In this document: one piece after another, positions 49,140 through 59,790 of the stretch
How positions within the stretch are numbered: the first letter of the stretch is position 1
How the letters are laid out: the number at the start of each line of letters is the position of its first letter
NCBI GenBank assembly: GCA_009760855.2
Contig: WPIO01000019.1
Location: 2,554,501-2,618,500, forward strand
From: Cristatella mucedo
Lineage: Eukaryota > Bryozoa > Phylactolaemata > Cristatellidae
DNA length: 64,000 bases
Reading direction: 5' to 3'
The notes under the pieces: model-generated
Databases searched by the model: none
What the model saw: the letters and a program-made list of their open reading frames with translations, nothing else
Told to the model about the DNA's origin: nothing
Translations under genes and position numbers: made by a program

Positions 49140-51038
49140 GACTTGGAGTCCATGCCTGCGATGACAACAACCCCACTAGAATGCTGTTCCCCGATTCCTG
49201 GCTGCACCTGAATGTCTACATTTCAGCAGGTCACTAGTGATCTCGTCCTGAAATTCGTATCCCAATCATAGAAGATAACAGCGAGTCCTCTGGACCCGAT
49301 TCCCACTGCGATGCTCCTACGTTGCATTGATCTGCTGCTGCCATGCATAACTAGCATAATTAATATGTCATTAGCCTCAGGTCATGTCCCAGCGCCTTTC
49401 AAAAAGCTGTAGTCAGGCCACTTCTCAAGAGAGCGACACTATACCAAGAGAACTTGAGCAACTACCGCCCAGTCTCCCTTCTACCATTCCTATCAAAGAC
49501 ACCTGAACAGGTCGTGGCGGACCAGCTGAACTCGCATATCGAAACTTCAAATCTTGCTAGTAAGTTTCAGTCTGGCTTTAGAGCGAATCACTCCACAGAG
49601 TCAGAATTGCTTAGGGTATACAACGACCTACTTAGAAATGCAGACATGGGTAGAGTGTCTCTGCTTGTCTTGCTTGATCTTTCGGCAGCTTTTGATACTA
49701 TCGATCACAAAGCTCTTCTAGAGCGCCTCTCATCTCGCCCGGGCATCACTGGCACTGCTCTGCAATGGTTCAGGTCCTATCTCAGTGGGAGACTCCAGAT
49801 TATTGACGTGAATGGACAAAAATCATCCGAGGTACCTGTGAAATATGGGGTACCTCAGGGGTTCATGCTAGGTCCGGTTCTTTTCACGGTTTATTCTCTC
49901 CCTCTTGCTGATTTGATTGCCAAGCACAATCTATCCTTTCACTTCCATGCGAATGACACCCAGTTGCACTTTTGCTTTGATCCCTTCGAGCCTTCGAGCA
50001 CCTCAAATTCTCTCAACTCACTTGCTGCATGTATTGATGACATCCATACATGGATGGCAGCAAATTTTCTAAAACTAAACGATGATAAAACTAACTTACT
50101 AGTTATGGGCAAACCTAGTGTGATTCAGGAATTGGAAAGGCAAACGCTCAAAATTGGCTCTGCCAGCATATCTCCTGTTAAATCAGCTCGAAATCTAAGT
50201 GTCATGTTCCAAAGCAACCTCTCGTTAGACGACCACATCAGCTCCACAGTCAACTCTGCCCACTTTTAGCTACATAACATTGGTAAAATTTGGACTTGTT
50301 TAGATAAGGATACCACGTCTAAGTTGGTTCATGCATTCGCTGCACCCCGTGTCGACTTGAGCAACTCACTGTTTACTGGCCTACCGGCATGTGCAATCAG
50401 GCGATCGCAGCTGGTGCAAACTCTGCGGCTAGGCTTGTCTGTCGTGAGCATCGCTGTTGCTACATGGCACCACTTCTTGCCGACCTGCACTGGCTACTAG
50501 TCAAGCAACGGATTGACTTCAAGGTTTTGTCGCTCACTTTTAGGTCCCTTCATTCTATGGCTCCAGCTTATCTCTCAGATCTACTCCCCCACCAGGCCAA
50601 GCATCGTACCACCCACTTTTCGGAATCCAACAGTCCGCCAATACCTCGTACAAACCTCAAATCCTTTGGAGACCGTGCATTTACTTCGTATGCTCCCAAA
50701 GCCGAGAACTCACTCCCGACTTGCATTAGAACATCCCTGATTTGACCACATTTAAAAAGAACTTAAAAAACACACATATTTAGGACAGCTTTGAATGGGT
50801 CTCTGTGATTCGTCCTTGATGTGCTTATGAGTGCTGACACTGTGCATGCTGCCACTAACCACATTTGCATGCTGACCCTGTGCATGTCACCCCTAACCAT
50901 GTTATTCGTCTTTATCAAGCATGATATTACTCACCATTCAATCGCGCTTTCCTTTGCAGCAAATGTGAAGCGCCTAGAAAGAGATTGAGTTCTTTGAGGG
51001 TGCTTTATCAAGTGCAATATTAGTATTACTATTATTAG
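49140..51038 (+). mobile_element. LINE-A copy, most of RT to 3' end
   Basis: Longest well-preserved LINE-A here. From about 49,300 it carries the pre-RT DPIPT-like and SGHVPAPFKK blocks with stops. An open frame from 49,454 to 50,269 follows with NYRPVSLLPFLSKT, FQSGFRANHSTES, LLVLLDLSAAFDTIDHKALL, YGVPQGFMLGPVLFTVYS and HTWMAANFLKLNDDKT. The catalytic YADD is replaced by HAND, which removes one essential aspartate. A TAG and frameshifts follow near 50,267 and 50,420. The 3' UTR and tail end at 51,038. The copy is dead. Confidence 0.93.
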
Positions 51039-51169
51039 GCCTCCGGATCCAAGAATAGATAACTAGGAGCGTGTTAGGCAGGATTGGAGTACCAGCTAGG
51101 CCGTATCTGGCCAAAAAGCCGGAGTTTACCGACCTCTGGCATATGCTGTAAAGGAAACATGACCTCGTG

Positions 51170-51335
51170 ATTAGTGTTCACATTACACACTGGCAACATG
51201 CATCACTAGACTTCGCCTGCTGCTTTCGGATGTTACCACTAATCATTTTGTAATTCTTTCTATACAGCAACTGTAAAGTGCCTAGAAAGAGATGATCCAG
51301 TCACTGGGGCACTGTACAAATGTGTTATTATCTTA
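51170..51335 (+). mobile_element. LINE-A 3' end fragment
   Basis: Decayed 3' UTR (ggatgttaccactaatc) and tail (aagtgcctagaaagagat...gtgttatta). Located just upstream of a SINE-1 copy and the saposin CpG block. Confidence 0.75.
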
Positions 51336-51356
51336 TCAAAAAATATTAGCTTATTC

Positions 51357-51510
51357 AACAGCCTCATTTGTATGGCGACAGAAGAGCCCGGACGGCTATC
51401 GTCGCCCGCTTGCAGTGGGCAATAAAGGATCGCCCACTACAGGACTTGAACCCACGACCTGGGCAATGAAGAGCGAATACCTTACCTCCTGGACTAAGAT
51501 CCGGGGGCAA
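51357..51510 (-). mobile_element. SINE-1 upstream of the saposin gene
   Basis: Reverse copy with aacagcctcatttgtatggc, B box region gacttgaaccc and diverged head (ttacctcctggactaag). Confidence 0.87.
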
Positions 51511-51699
51511 CGGTTAGTTAAGGCAAATATGAACGTTAGCGTGCGGTAGCTGCGAGTGTGACCGCTGCGACAGCAACCAGCTGCGAGCTGCATTTCATCG
51601 GGGGACTGCAGCGTTATAATTAGCTCCCGTTGCGTAAATTGATTCGGCAATCGCTTCGGCAACTCTTGCCAGAACTGGGGCAAGGGCTTCGTGGGTGGG

Positions 51700-52400
51700 G
51701 GTCGAGTTCCTACAGCGAGCGCTTCGATTAACTAGTTCCGGTCGGTCGCTGAGCTGAGGGCGAGGTCCTCGGGAGCCAGCCCGAGCGAGAGCGGCTCGTG
51801 CGTCGAGGAGAGCGCTTCGTCCTCCCTTTCCCAGTGCACCTTGATCCGGCTACTATCTACCGATAAGGCAGCTTAATGCTTCTGCACGACTCGCGCCTCT
51901 GAGTTCGTGCCGGTCGAGCTTTCGAACCCGCTGATAAGTGAGTGCGGCCGGCGCGCTCAGCTCGAGGCTCAAGCCAGTCAAGGTCGTGGCGGTGCCGGCT
52001 CGTCTCGGTCGCGCGGCCCTAGGCCAGAGCTTGCTGCCGCAGCGACCAGTGCAGCCGATAGTGCGCCATGGCGGTCCGACCGATGAGCGTCGCCTCGTGC
52101 CTGCGGCTGCTGCTGCTCGGCTGCGTGGCCGTGTCGAACGTGGCGAGTAAGTGCGCCGGCGGCGCTGGCGGGCTCGACCTTCCGCTCAGACGCGGCTGCC
52201 TGCGCAGCAGCAGCTGTCGGCGCTTCGCGCACGCGCGCGCGGCTGCTGCTGCGCCACGCTGGCGCATTCCCTCGTTGATTAAGGTACGCAGCCGAGCGGA
52301 GCGGCCGTCCCGCCGCCGCCGATCGGATCGCAGGTAAAATGCAGCTCGCTGTTGCCGCTCGGGCGACTCTTTCCGGCGCAGCGCTCTGCGAGTGGCTACG
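51700..52400 (+). promoter_or_regulatory. CpG-rich block at the saposin gene start
   Basis: This is a GC- and CpG-dense stretch (for example cgaggagagcgcttcg near 51,797 and ctgcgcgcgcg-type runs near 52,230) surrounding the signal-peptide exon at 52,068. It ends just before a (GA)n microsatellite at 52,503. The position fits a CpG-island promoter plus 5' UTR; the transcription start cannot be seen directly. Confidence 0.5.
52068..52146 (+). CDS. Saposin-like precursor, exon 1 (signal peptide)
   Basis: The ATG lies in a strong Kozak context (gccATGg). The product MAVRPMSVASCLRLLLLG... continues as CVAVSNVA, a clear secretory signal peptide with a Leu-rich core. A perfect donor (gcgA|gtaagt) ends the exon at 52,146 in phase 1. 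The next recognised exon starts in phase 0, so either a small exon was missed or a later donor is used. A second donor after 52,283 (attaag|gtacgc) gives phase 0 and a 72-codon exon that joins exon 2 directly. The extra residues are low-complexity (Ala, Arg, Ser). The start is secure; the 3' boundary is not. Confidence 0.7.
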
Positions 52401-52498
52401 CTAGGAAGCTGCCCGGTGGTATTTGTGGGCGCATTTCTACGAAAGGCGAAAAGCGTCTCGTTGCCCTTAGAGAGAACACTCCTCCACTCTAAGCAAAG

Positions 52499-52502
<4 letters not shown>

Positions 52503-52568
<66 letters not shown>
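52503..52568. repeat. (GA)n microsatellite
   Basis: Pure GA of about 66 bases in saposin intron 1, just downstream of the CpG block. Confidence 0.97.
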
Positions 52569-52570
<2 letters not shown>

Positions 52571-52810
52571 CAGTTCTCCTAGGGGACTAGCAAATGACTT
52601 ATCGCGCTTGTTTCTGCAATTATTGTTATTCCTGGCCGTATCATAAATTCGGACGGAATGAGCTGTGAAGTAGAAACAAACAATGGCAGGAAAGGAACAG
52701 GTGTCAGCAACAGGATGAAAAAGAGCACTGCTGAGTAAGACGTGAAAAAGTGAGTTCCGCAGTCATGGCCCCGATTCTCAAAGCCATCTGTCGTGTCGCC
52801 CCCGGCTTTC

Positions 52811-53060
52811 AATAATAATAATTATAATGATATATTTGTATAGCGTCCTCAGACAACCCAATCTATTTCTATGTACTTTACATTTGCTGCAAGGAAGTAT
52901 GATCGAATGGTTAATGGTAGTATGCTCATGACAACCCTGCACAATGCGGTTAGAGGCAAAATGCAAACGGTCAGCATGCAAATACGGTCAGTTGCAGAAG
53001 AAGCAGAAGCTGTGCTGCTTACTGTTATGAGAGGTCCTGAATGCACGGGGATGATGCAGT
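52811..53060 (-). mobile_element. LINE-A 3' UTR fragment in saposin intron 1
   Basis: (AAT)n, agcgtcctcagacaac, aatctatttctatgtac and tttgctgcaagg, then 3' UTR repeats (ggtcagcatgcaaatacgg). Reverse orientation relative to the gene. Confidence 0.82.
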
Positions 53061-53279
53061 AGATGTAGCAGCTGAGTTTTCCAAGGTGGAAATAAGTCGT
53101 CGTGGGTCTGTTTGTCACCCTGTTAGACTAGCTTGAAGAAAAAGCCCCCACAGGAGACAGCTGCTATTGAGCTATTGATTAACGTAGGAGGAAAGTCGCT
53201 TTCGATATATGTCGTTATTTTCGTCTAAAACTTGTCACCTGCTCAGCGTTGCTCCTTACCAACCCCTGCTGAGTGATGG

Positions 53280-53333
53280 TGTGCGCGTGTGTGTGCGCGT
53301 GTGCGTGCGTGCGTGTGTGTGTTTGTGTGTGTG
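53280..53333. repeat. (GT)n microsatellite with gcgt variants
   Basis: GT-rich run in saposin intron 1, about 230 bases upstream of exon 2. Confidence 0.9.
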
Positions 53334-53561
53334 ATGTACTGTCAGTTTTTGTTGTGCAAGCTCCAGCCTTTACATTACTTTCCAACCGTGCAGCGTGAAG
53401 GTCAAGGTCGAAGTAATCGCTCAGGCATGCCTGCGAGTTGCTTCTTACCGTGCAATAACGTATGTGTGCCCGGGCGAACCGATTGTATCGATCTTTCGTC
53501 GATTTTCATTGCTGTACTATTCGAAGCATACCAGCCATTGCAACTATAGCCATCGCTCTAG

Positions 53562-53702
53562 GTCGGCGATGTGCCCGCACCATGTTTCTTCTGCGAATAC
53601 TTCGTGGGCGCCATCAAGAGTGAGCTGCAGAAGCTACCGCACGCGGCCGTCGTCCAAGAAGTGATTGCGCTGTGCATTAAGGAAATAAACAATACCAATT
53701 TG
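53562..53702 (+). CDS. Saposin-like precursor, exon 2 (first SapB domain, Cys1-Cys3)
   Basis: This exon has 47 codons, acceptor cgctctag|GTC, donor TTG|gtgagc, phase 0 at the donor. It encodes the N-terminal half of a SapB domain: APCFFCEYFVGAIKSELQKL with the C-x-x-C pair, then VVQEVIALCIKEINNTNL with the third cysteine. SapB domains are small helical lipid-binding folds, held by three disulfides, that help lysosomal enzymes or membranes handle lipids. An N-glycosylation sequon (NNT) is present, as in many saposins. Confidence 0.92.
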
Positions 53703-53834
53703 GTGAGCTCGGGCTGCAGTTGGCCAACCTGCTTCAGCAAAGTTTAGCTCATCTTTGCTCCAATGGTTCATGCCCAGAGCATTCTGCATCCTTGTGATTG
53801 TTGGCAGTCTGTTTGGTTTGCGTCTTTTCTTTAG

Positions 53835-53937
53835 TGCAATACTGTGGTGCAGTCTGTTGAGCTGGAGATCTTGAAGGCATTAAATACGTCGGCAGAGGTT
53901 ACTTGTGCGAAAGTTAATCTATGCTCAGTGATGAACG
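53835..53937 (+). CDS. Saposin-like precursor, exon 3 (first SapB domain, Cys4-Cys6)
   Basis: The acceptor ttttctttag| directly precedes TGC. The exon reads CNTVVQSVELEILKAL, then NTSAEVTCAKVNLCSVMN, supplying Cys4, Cys5 and Cys6 and completing a canonical six-cysteine SapB. A second AG 18 bases downstream (gtgcag|TCT) is in the same frame but would lose Cys4, so the upstream site is chosen. The donor (aacg|gtaagc) leaves phase 1, matching exon 4. The intron before this exon is only 132 bases. Confidence 0.92.
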
Positions 53938-54889
53938 GTAAGCACCATTGAAGCTCTGATACGTGTGAAATGTGGTGCGCCATATTCGCAATAAGCAGAA
54001 GTCTTAATGACTATTGGTGTTTTCGGAGCTGGCCGACTTTCAAGACTAGCTGTGTCGGTGCATCGCTGTGTCGGTGCATTGCTACTGCTGCGAAACCGCT
54101 TTTGAGCATCACGGCCATCTGGATATTTTCGTCCACTCGGTCTTTCATCGGCCTTGACCTTGTGAGAAGCAGCCACGACCGAGACATTTAGAGGACCACA
54201 CCCGTTCTCGTGTAGGGCGATCATTTATCAGCCTTACTACTTCTGCAGTTTTGTTTTCTCTAAATTTAGCCACGAGCTACCTATTTTCAAGAACCGACCA
54301 CGGAATGTGGTTTGGCAGAAGCTACTAGCCAGAGCTTGCACTCATACTGCTTGGGCTCTCGAAGCCTATTCCTCTTTACTTAACTGTGCCGAAACCATCT
54401 GCAGTCGCTCACAACGAGCCAATTCCAGGGGACTGTCGTCCACCAAGATTCCTAGCTTATTTGATCGTGTAACTCATGGCCCAATAGGTTCACGTCCTCA
54501 GCGCGGTGTACGGTGTTTCTGAGCTCTGTTTGATCTTCTGATCCTAATGCCTCTTTTCCAGTTGCTCTTTACTTTTACTCATTTGATATTCACTAATTTG
54601 CTCCTGATTTAGGTCAACCTACTTTAGCTACTTGCTCCTACTTTGTGTACTCTACTCGCACGATGGCAAGGAGAGTTTTTGGGGCTTGCTAGGACGTAGG
54701 TGTGGTAGAATTCTTCTGCAGTTACTGGCAACACATACAAAATCTGCTTTTGCAATAGACTATGGGAGTTTCGTTAAAGCTTTTATTTGGTCGTTGATTC
54801 AGAGTATTTTCTCATTATCTGTTTGAAAACACTGCAAGCTTGCTTTTCGGAGCTGCACGGTACTATAAGTAATTATTTATAACTTACCC

Positions 54890-55240
54890 TTCTCTAGTAT
54901 ACCAGCCTGTGCAATGAGGCATTTAGTTGGTGAAAAAATCTGCAGCCAGGCCTGTCTGTTGTTGTTTGTTGTATCTCCGTCAGTAACTCCACAAAGTCAT
55001 AAAGACCACGTGGGTGTTACGCAGGAGAGTTTTTTATAGCGCACTCACAGCCTAAGCGGCTTTCGGTACGCATTCGGTGTCTGTCGTAAGCACCGAAGTT
55101 GCCAGATCACACCGTTTTTCGCCGACCTGTGCTGGGTTGTAGTCAAGCAGAGCATCGACTTCAAGGTTTTTTCATTCACTTTTAAGTTCCTTCCTTCTTT
55201 GGCTAGAGCCTATCAATCAGATCTCCGTCCAATTACTTTT
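54890..55240 (+). mobile_element. LINE-A fragment split by a LINE-B tail
   Basis: 54,890-54,962 (ccagcctgtgcaatgagg, ctgcagccaggcctgtctg) and 55,078-55,240 (accgaagttgccagatcac, gacttcaaggtttttt) are consecutive in LINE-A. 54,963-55,077 between them is a LINE-B 3' end in reverse. Confidence 0.85.
54963..55077 (-). mobile_element. LINE-B 3' end inserted in LINE-A
   Basis: In reverse it reads gcgtaacacccacgtgg, actttgtggagttactg and acggagatacaac, matching the 3' end of LINE-B at 10,820-10,880. It is flanked by a 10-base near-perfect target-site duplication, tgtctgttgt (54,953-54,962) and tgtctgtcgt (55,078-55,087). Confidence 0.88.
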
Positions 55241-55257
55241 GCAACACAGTACATAAT

Positions 55258-56690
55258 GATAATTATTAGACATATTTACAGTGCCCTAAGATAATTAAAT
55301 CTCTTTCTAGGCACTTTACATATGCCGAAAAGGAAATATATCAATTGTTTAGTGATAAAATGTGCAAATTCAGGGCACACAAGAGAATCCACACGAATTC
55401 AGCTATGGAACGGGTGGGTTTTAGTATCTTTTTTACATGTCAGCATGAGATGTTGTGATGTCAAAGGGATTGAGTTCCAGACCTTGAGTGCATGCAAATG
55501 AAAAGCCTAGTCTCCAAAGGATAAGAGGTTGGTTGGAAGTACAGTTAAACGGATGTAGTCAGAAGAGCGGGTGGTACGATATCTAGTCTGATTGGGTAGA
55601 AGTTCGGACCGGTAGATTACCGGCGAAAGAAAAACAAGGGACGTAAGAAACAGAGTGAACAAACTCTGAATTCGATCCGCTGCTTACGGGTAGCCAATAT
55701 AGGTTGGTGAGAAGTGGTGCAATATGGAAACTTCGGCTTTAATGACATGTAAGCCTGGCTCACTAGGTAAGGCGGTTACTTTTCACGACCTCGGCCCCGA
55801 GGTCGTGGGCTCGAATCCTGCAGTGGGCGATCCTTTATCGCCACTGCAAGTGGTGGTGATAGCCGTAAAGGCTCTTCTGTCGCTATACAAAAGAGGCTGT
55901 TCAATCAGCTAGCATTTTTTTTAAATGCTGAGTTTTGCACCAACTATAAGCGCCGTATTGCATAGGTAGTGAGACCTGGGAGTAATGATTTACAGAAGTC
56001 AAGGCGAGATGTCACAAATGCATGGACCAACTTGAATGTGGTATCTTTGTCTAAACAGTTTTGATTTTTTACAATGTTAAGTAGCTACAGGTAGGCTCAC
56101 GTGACTGTGGAGCTGAAATAGTCGTCTCCTAAAAGGTAGCTTGGCAACAGAACATCCAGATTGCATGAATATGCTGCAAGAGTATGCTGACCGATACCAT
56201 TTTGAGGGTTAGATTTTCAAATTTCTGAGTAATACTAGGCTTCCCATGACTAGTACGTTAGTTCTATCGTCATTCAATTTGTGAAACTTTGCTGCCATCT
56301 AAGATTGAATGTCTGCAATACATGCAGTGAAAGAATTGAGAGAGTTTAACGTCCTGTAAGGCAGGAAGGGATGAAAGCGCTAATGCAGGCATATGTCATC
56401 CAAAAAACTGAAAGTCTACATTATGGTGGCAAACATAGCCGGAATAGATAGTATTTGAGCGAGCCCCGATCTCTATACTACAGAGGTTCCTTGGATGGCT
56501 GCTGCCGGTTGACGTCGATGCTCTGAGGTCTCCCACTGAAGTAGGACCTAAACCATCTCCGAGCAGTGCCAGCGATGCGCACACGAGGTGATAGGTGCTC
56601 AAGAAGGACCTGTCGAACAGTAGTATCAAACGCAGCCGAGAGATCAAGCAAAACACGCAGCATTCGTGGAGAGCCGTAGTCAGCCCAGGC
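55258..56690 (-). mobile_element. LINE-A copy in saposin intron 3, with a SINE-1 inside
   Basis: The tail and 3' UTR start at 55,258. The VHAFVTSRLD region lies near 56,000, LTLKIG near 56,210 and SAAFDTTVRQVLLEHLSP near 56,600-56,640 on the minus strand, with many stops. A SINE-1 copy at 55,757-55,920 interrupts it. Confidence 0.87.
55757..55920 (+). mobile_element. SINE-1 nested in LINE-A
   Basis: Starts cactaggtaaggcgg (first ~17 bases missing), B box ggctcgaatcc, ends gaggctgttcaatcagctag plus a T-rich tail. LINE-A sequence resumes immediately (gctgagttttgcacc). Confidence 0.9.
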
Positions 56691-57540
56691 CAGGGCCCCC
56701 AGCGTGTGGCACGGAGGTGAATCTGGAGGGCAAGCCGCACGGAGGAAGCCGTACGAAGTTTGGCTAAACTCAGTGAGGGCCTTGCCTCCTGGTCGCTGGA
56801 CCGAATTCTCGATCGTACTCGGGTGGCCCGAGTTATCGTACTGGGCAGGAGGAAAGTCCGAATCGCGTCATGCTTTCACCGCCTCGGGGCAAGTAGATAG
56901 GCTTTCAGCAGGCTCGTGTAATTCAATCGGGGAGGAAGTGCAAGCTAGTTTTTATCTCAGCCTGCGACTTTCCGAGGCCCTTCGGGGCTCCAAGGTACGC
57001 GATTTGGCCACACAAGGTCGCCCTCTCAGATGCCAGGTGCGGTCGAGTATGAGGTCAGGCCTCGGCGCATGCGCAGCGTAGAGGCATAGAGGCTCTGCAC
57101 GAACCCACAGCCGGCGTCCTCCAAGCCGTTCGCGCGTAGCAGCGCTTGAAGAAGCGAGCCGTGGGTATGCTGCCGAAAGTGCCGTGCAAAGCCAGGAATG
57201 CCGGCCAATCAGCCAGTTACGTGCCTATCCTTGGTCTGGGGGGGGGGGCAGAAGCTCCCTACTAGAAATGATTGCTCACGGCTACCCTCAAGGCTGCCCG
57301 GAGGATGAAGCCCTGCAGCTGCGGCTCGCCGCAGCTGCAGCTGAAGACTCGCCGCAGCTCCGTGGCCAGGCAGTCCGACAGCAGCTCTTTTAGTCTGGTC
57401 GGGAAAGTTTTAACGAGTAGACAACCGTGTTTGCCTCGGTCATGCTGTGCTATTTACGCGATTGCTGAACTACCACCGGCAATTGGCATCGTAACCTGCT
57501 GCAGCACTTTCAAACAAGGTGAAATCCTAAGCTTCATTTG
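56691..57540. other. GC-rich part of saposin intron 3, unassigned
   Basis: CpG- and Gly/Arg-codon-rich sequence with self-complementary ctgcagctgcgg...ccgcagctgcag near 57,315-57,335 and a G run at 57,240. It has the look of a separate repeat or a duplicated CpG island. No exon was supported. Confidence 0.4.
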
Positions 57541-57547
57541 TTTGCAG

Positions 57548-57666
57548 ACGTAGCCGAGAGAGCTGCTGCTTCTTTCAAGCTCTCGACTGGAACCAAAAAA
57601 TCATTCTTCTGCAGTGTGTGCACTGAGGCAATCACTCAGCTAGACAACTACATATGGAACAATCAG
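57548..57666 (+). CDS. Saposin-like precursor, exon 4 (linker and second SapB, Cys1-Cys2)
   Basis: The acceptor gtttgcag| is followed by two bases that complete a GAC codon with exon 3 (phase 1), then VAERAAASFKLSTGTKKS, a polar linker likely open to proteolytic processing. FFCSVCTEAITQLDNYIWNN follows, the C-x-x-C start of a second SapB domain. The donor CAATCAG|gtgagt is in phase 0. The intron upstream is 3.6 kb and contains LINE-A, LINE-B and SINE-1 pieces. Confidence 0.92.
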
Positions 57667-57979
57667 GTGAGTACATTGTACAAGTAATTTGTAATTGTGA
57701 AGAGCATTCCGCTTGTATCAGCCTTTGCAATTCATTTTGCGCGTGTAGAAGTTGCCCCCTTCTTGTTCGTAGACTGGGAGGTCACTTGCAGCTAGAATCC
57801 TTGTAGCAGAAGGACTGGCTCTTCAGTTTTTGTTGTTTTTAGTTTCATCATGATACAGTGTGGAAAATATACGTCATTATGTCCTAGAGTACCGGCTCAA
57901 ACAATAGGTTACAGATTTAGTTTTGTCCTTGGGTAAAGAGTTTGTTTTCCCCTTTTTTCCTGATCTCATATGATTAAAA

Positions 57980-58530
57980 CACATAAACAGTCTTATTTTC
58001 CACAAAAACTTGGCTTCTGTTGTCCGGGCAATGATAATGGAAAGTTCTCTCGTGTTGCTGTTCCTCACTGTGTGGATAGACGTTAGGTTCCAAAATATAG
58101 CATGGGCTATGCCTCTACCAGAATTAGTGAGGGTTAAGTGGACATACAACCATAGATTAGCATCCATATAAGCATAACAGGACAGATGTCTTTAATGAAC
58201 ATTTTAGTTTCTGTTATTGCAGAGTAAGAGAGCAGTAAAGTATCCATATTTGATTGGCGTGGCATCAAGAGTCTGCTTTGCACCAAGCAGATGCATTTTT
58301 ATACAACGTAGACACTTTTTAAAGACAAGAGTGAAACATATTTTTCGATAAAAGTATCTGTTAAGTTGTGCTAGGCTCAGCGGAACATGCTTCGGCCTGC
58401 CTGGAGCGGATCAGCCGCGGGCACCCCATGCATCGCATGCAAACACTACGCACGAGAACACTTTAAGTTAGTTAAGGTGAACAATTGATGCTCACTGGAA
58501 GAAGTTTCTTGCCCTGTATCGGTAATGTGG
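57980..58530 (-). repeat. Non-coding part of the duplicated segment, copy 2
   Basis: This is the counterpart of 2,740-3,560, collinear but diverged, lying in intron 4 of the saposin gene. Shared blocks include 'tccacaaaaact', 'ccagaattagtga', 'gagaacactt' and 'aaggtgaacaatt'. Confidence 0.55.
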
Positions 58531-58639
58531 GCAATGTCATTTTTAATCGTTATAATTCAGGTACGTCACAGTGTGTAGAAAAGAGAGCCACGACGTTAGC
58601 TATCCTGAGAATTTGGCGCTACAAACTGAGCACTTAAGC

Positions 58640-59790
58640 AAGTGATACTTCTGCATGGTGGACCATTCCAAGCGTCGTCGAGTTTTTCAGAGCATGCTGC
58701 TCATCATGTATCCACACATTCCTTCATCTGTTACCATCCCCACCCCACCCCACCCAGCCGAATACTCTCCCTTCAGCTCCCCATCTTCACTCTTCCAGAT
58801 AGGGATAAGCGGTCTTCTCAAGGAGAGTGCAGCGAGTGAGATAACGACGATGATACTGCAGATCAAGATTCCAATTTCACTGCCTCGCTGCTCGAGAAGA
58901 GAAAGTTTCCCAACAGAAGAATCTCCACGGTCTGATTAGAGACCCTGGGCCGGACCCTGGGCTGGTCAATGCTGAGCCTCTGACATCTAGGCTCAAAGAG
59001 TGAAACTTGCTGAATGAAAGCTGGAGAGTAACAACTAAGAAAAAGCATGAACTTTTTCTAACTTCTTCTGGTCGGCTAGATGGGCTAATTCCTGCAACAA
59101 TATGGTAGGTCTTTTGCAGAATGTAAGATTCACCCGTAACCCAAATGAATCCCATTCATTCATTGCCAGTTCATCCGCGAGCCTCAAACTCATGTTTCTT
59201 CTTAACGGGAACAATTGCGGTCTCTGCCTTTGGTTTGCTATGTGCATCTCAGACAGGACTAAACCGATATCCAGATTCTTTTAAGTGCTTTGAACTCTTG
59301 TGACTATGGATTATGGCTGAGGCTGAGAAGTCATTAGGGACTTCGAAATGTTGACTTTCTTAATGGGCCTCCAAGTCTGTCTCGTGAGACTTTCTTGTTT
59401 CCGTCGCCACGTGTACAGCTAACCTATTTAGAGCGCCACAGCAGTCTCTGCAGGCAATAACATTAATTGAGAGCCGCTGCTAGACTCTCTGAGAGTGCTG
59501 ATGCCATCACTGCAAATAAAGTCAGGCATCATCGAATAATTCGTCACGGCTCTAGAAAATAGGTCAGCAGCTTTCAGGTACTTCCAAGTTGCCTGTCCAC
59601 AGCTGTCAGAGGCAAACACCAAAGAACTATGCCAAAATGGTATGCAGAATGTCCCCCAAAGTCCGTATCTGTGATACTCCTCTCAAAAACTTGAAGGATA
59701 TCAGCTAGAATTTTTTTAATCAATGATAGCACAACGAAAATTTAGTGGTTCTTCGAGGAAGCGATTTTGAAGTATAGCTGTAAATCTAGA
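58640..59790 (-). pseudogene. Unidentified gene-like segment, copy 2 (antisense in saposin intron 4)
   Basis: The minus strand reads RSITDTDFGGHSAYHFG at about 59,627-59,695 after a plausible acceptor (attctag|). FASDSCGQATWKYLKAADLF follows at about 59,555-59,617 and stays open to about 59,428. Lower down, RPIKKVNISKS lies near 59,370 and a hydrophobic stretch (GILICSIIVVISLAALS) near 58,810-58,880. A one-base frame difference separates the first two blocks, with no room for an intron between them. This implies a frameshift or different splicing. Most codon differences between the copies are conservative or synonymous, which suggests a coding past. The family was not recognised. Confidence 0.45.

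Noticed and set aside
53395-53664. Plus-strand frame overlapping saposin exon 2
   Set aside because: It is in a different frame from the SapB cysteine pattern and crosses the exon 2 acceptor.
56704-57081. 125-codon frame in saposin intron 3 as an exon
   Set aside because: GC-rich composition explains the openness; no splice phase fits between exons 3 and 4, which already join in phase.
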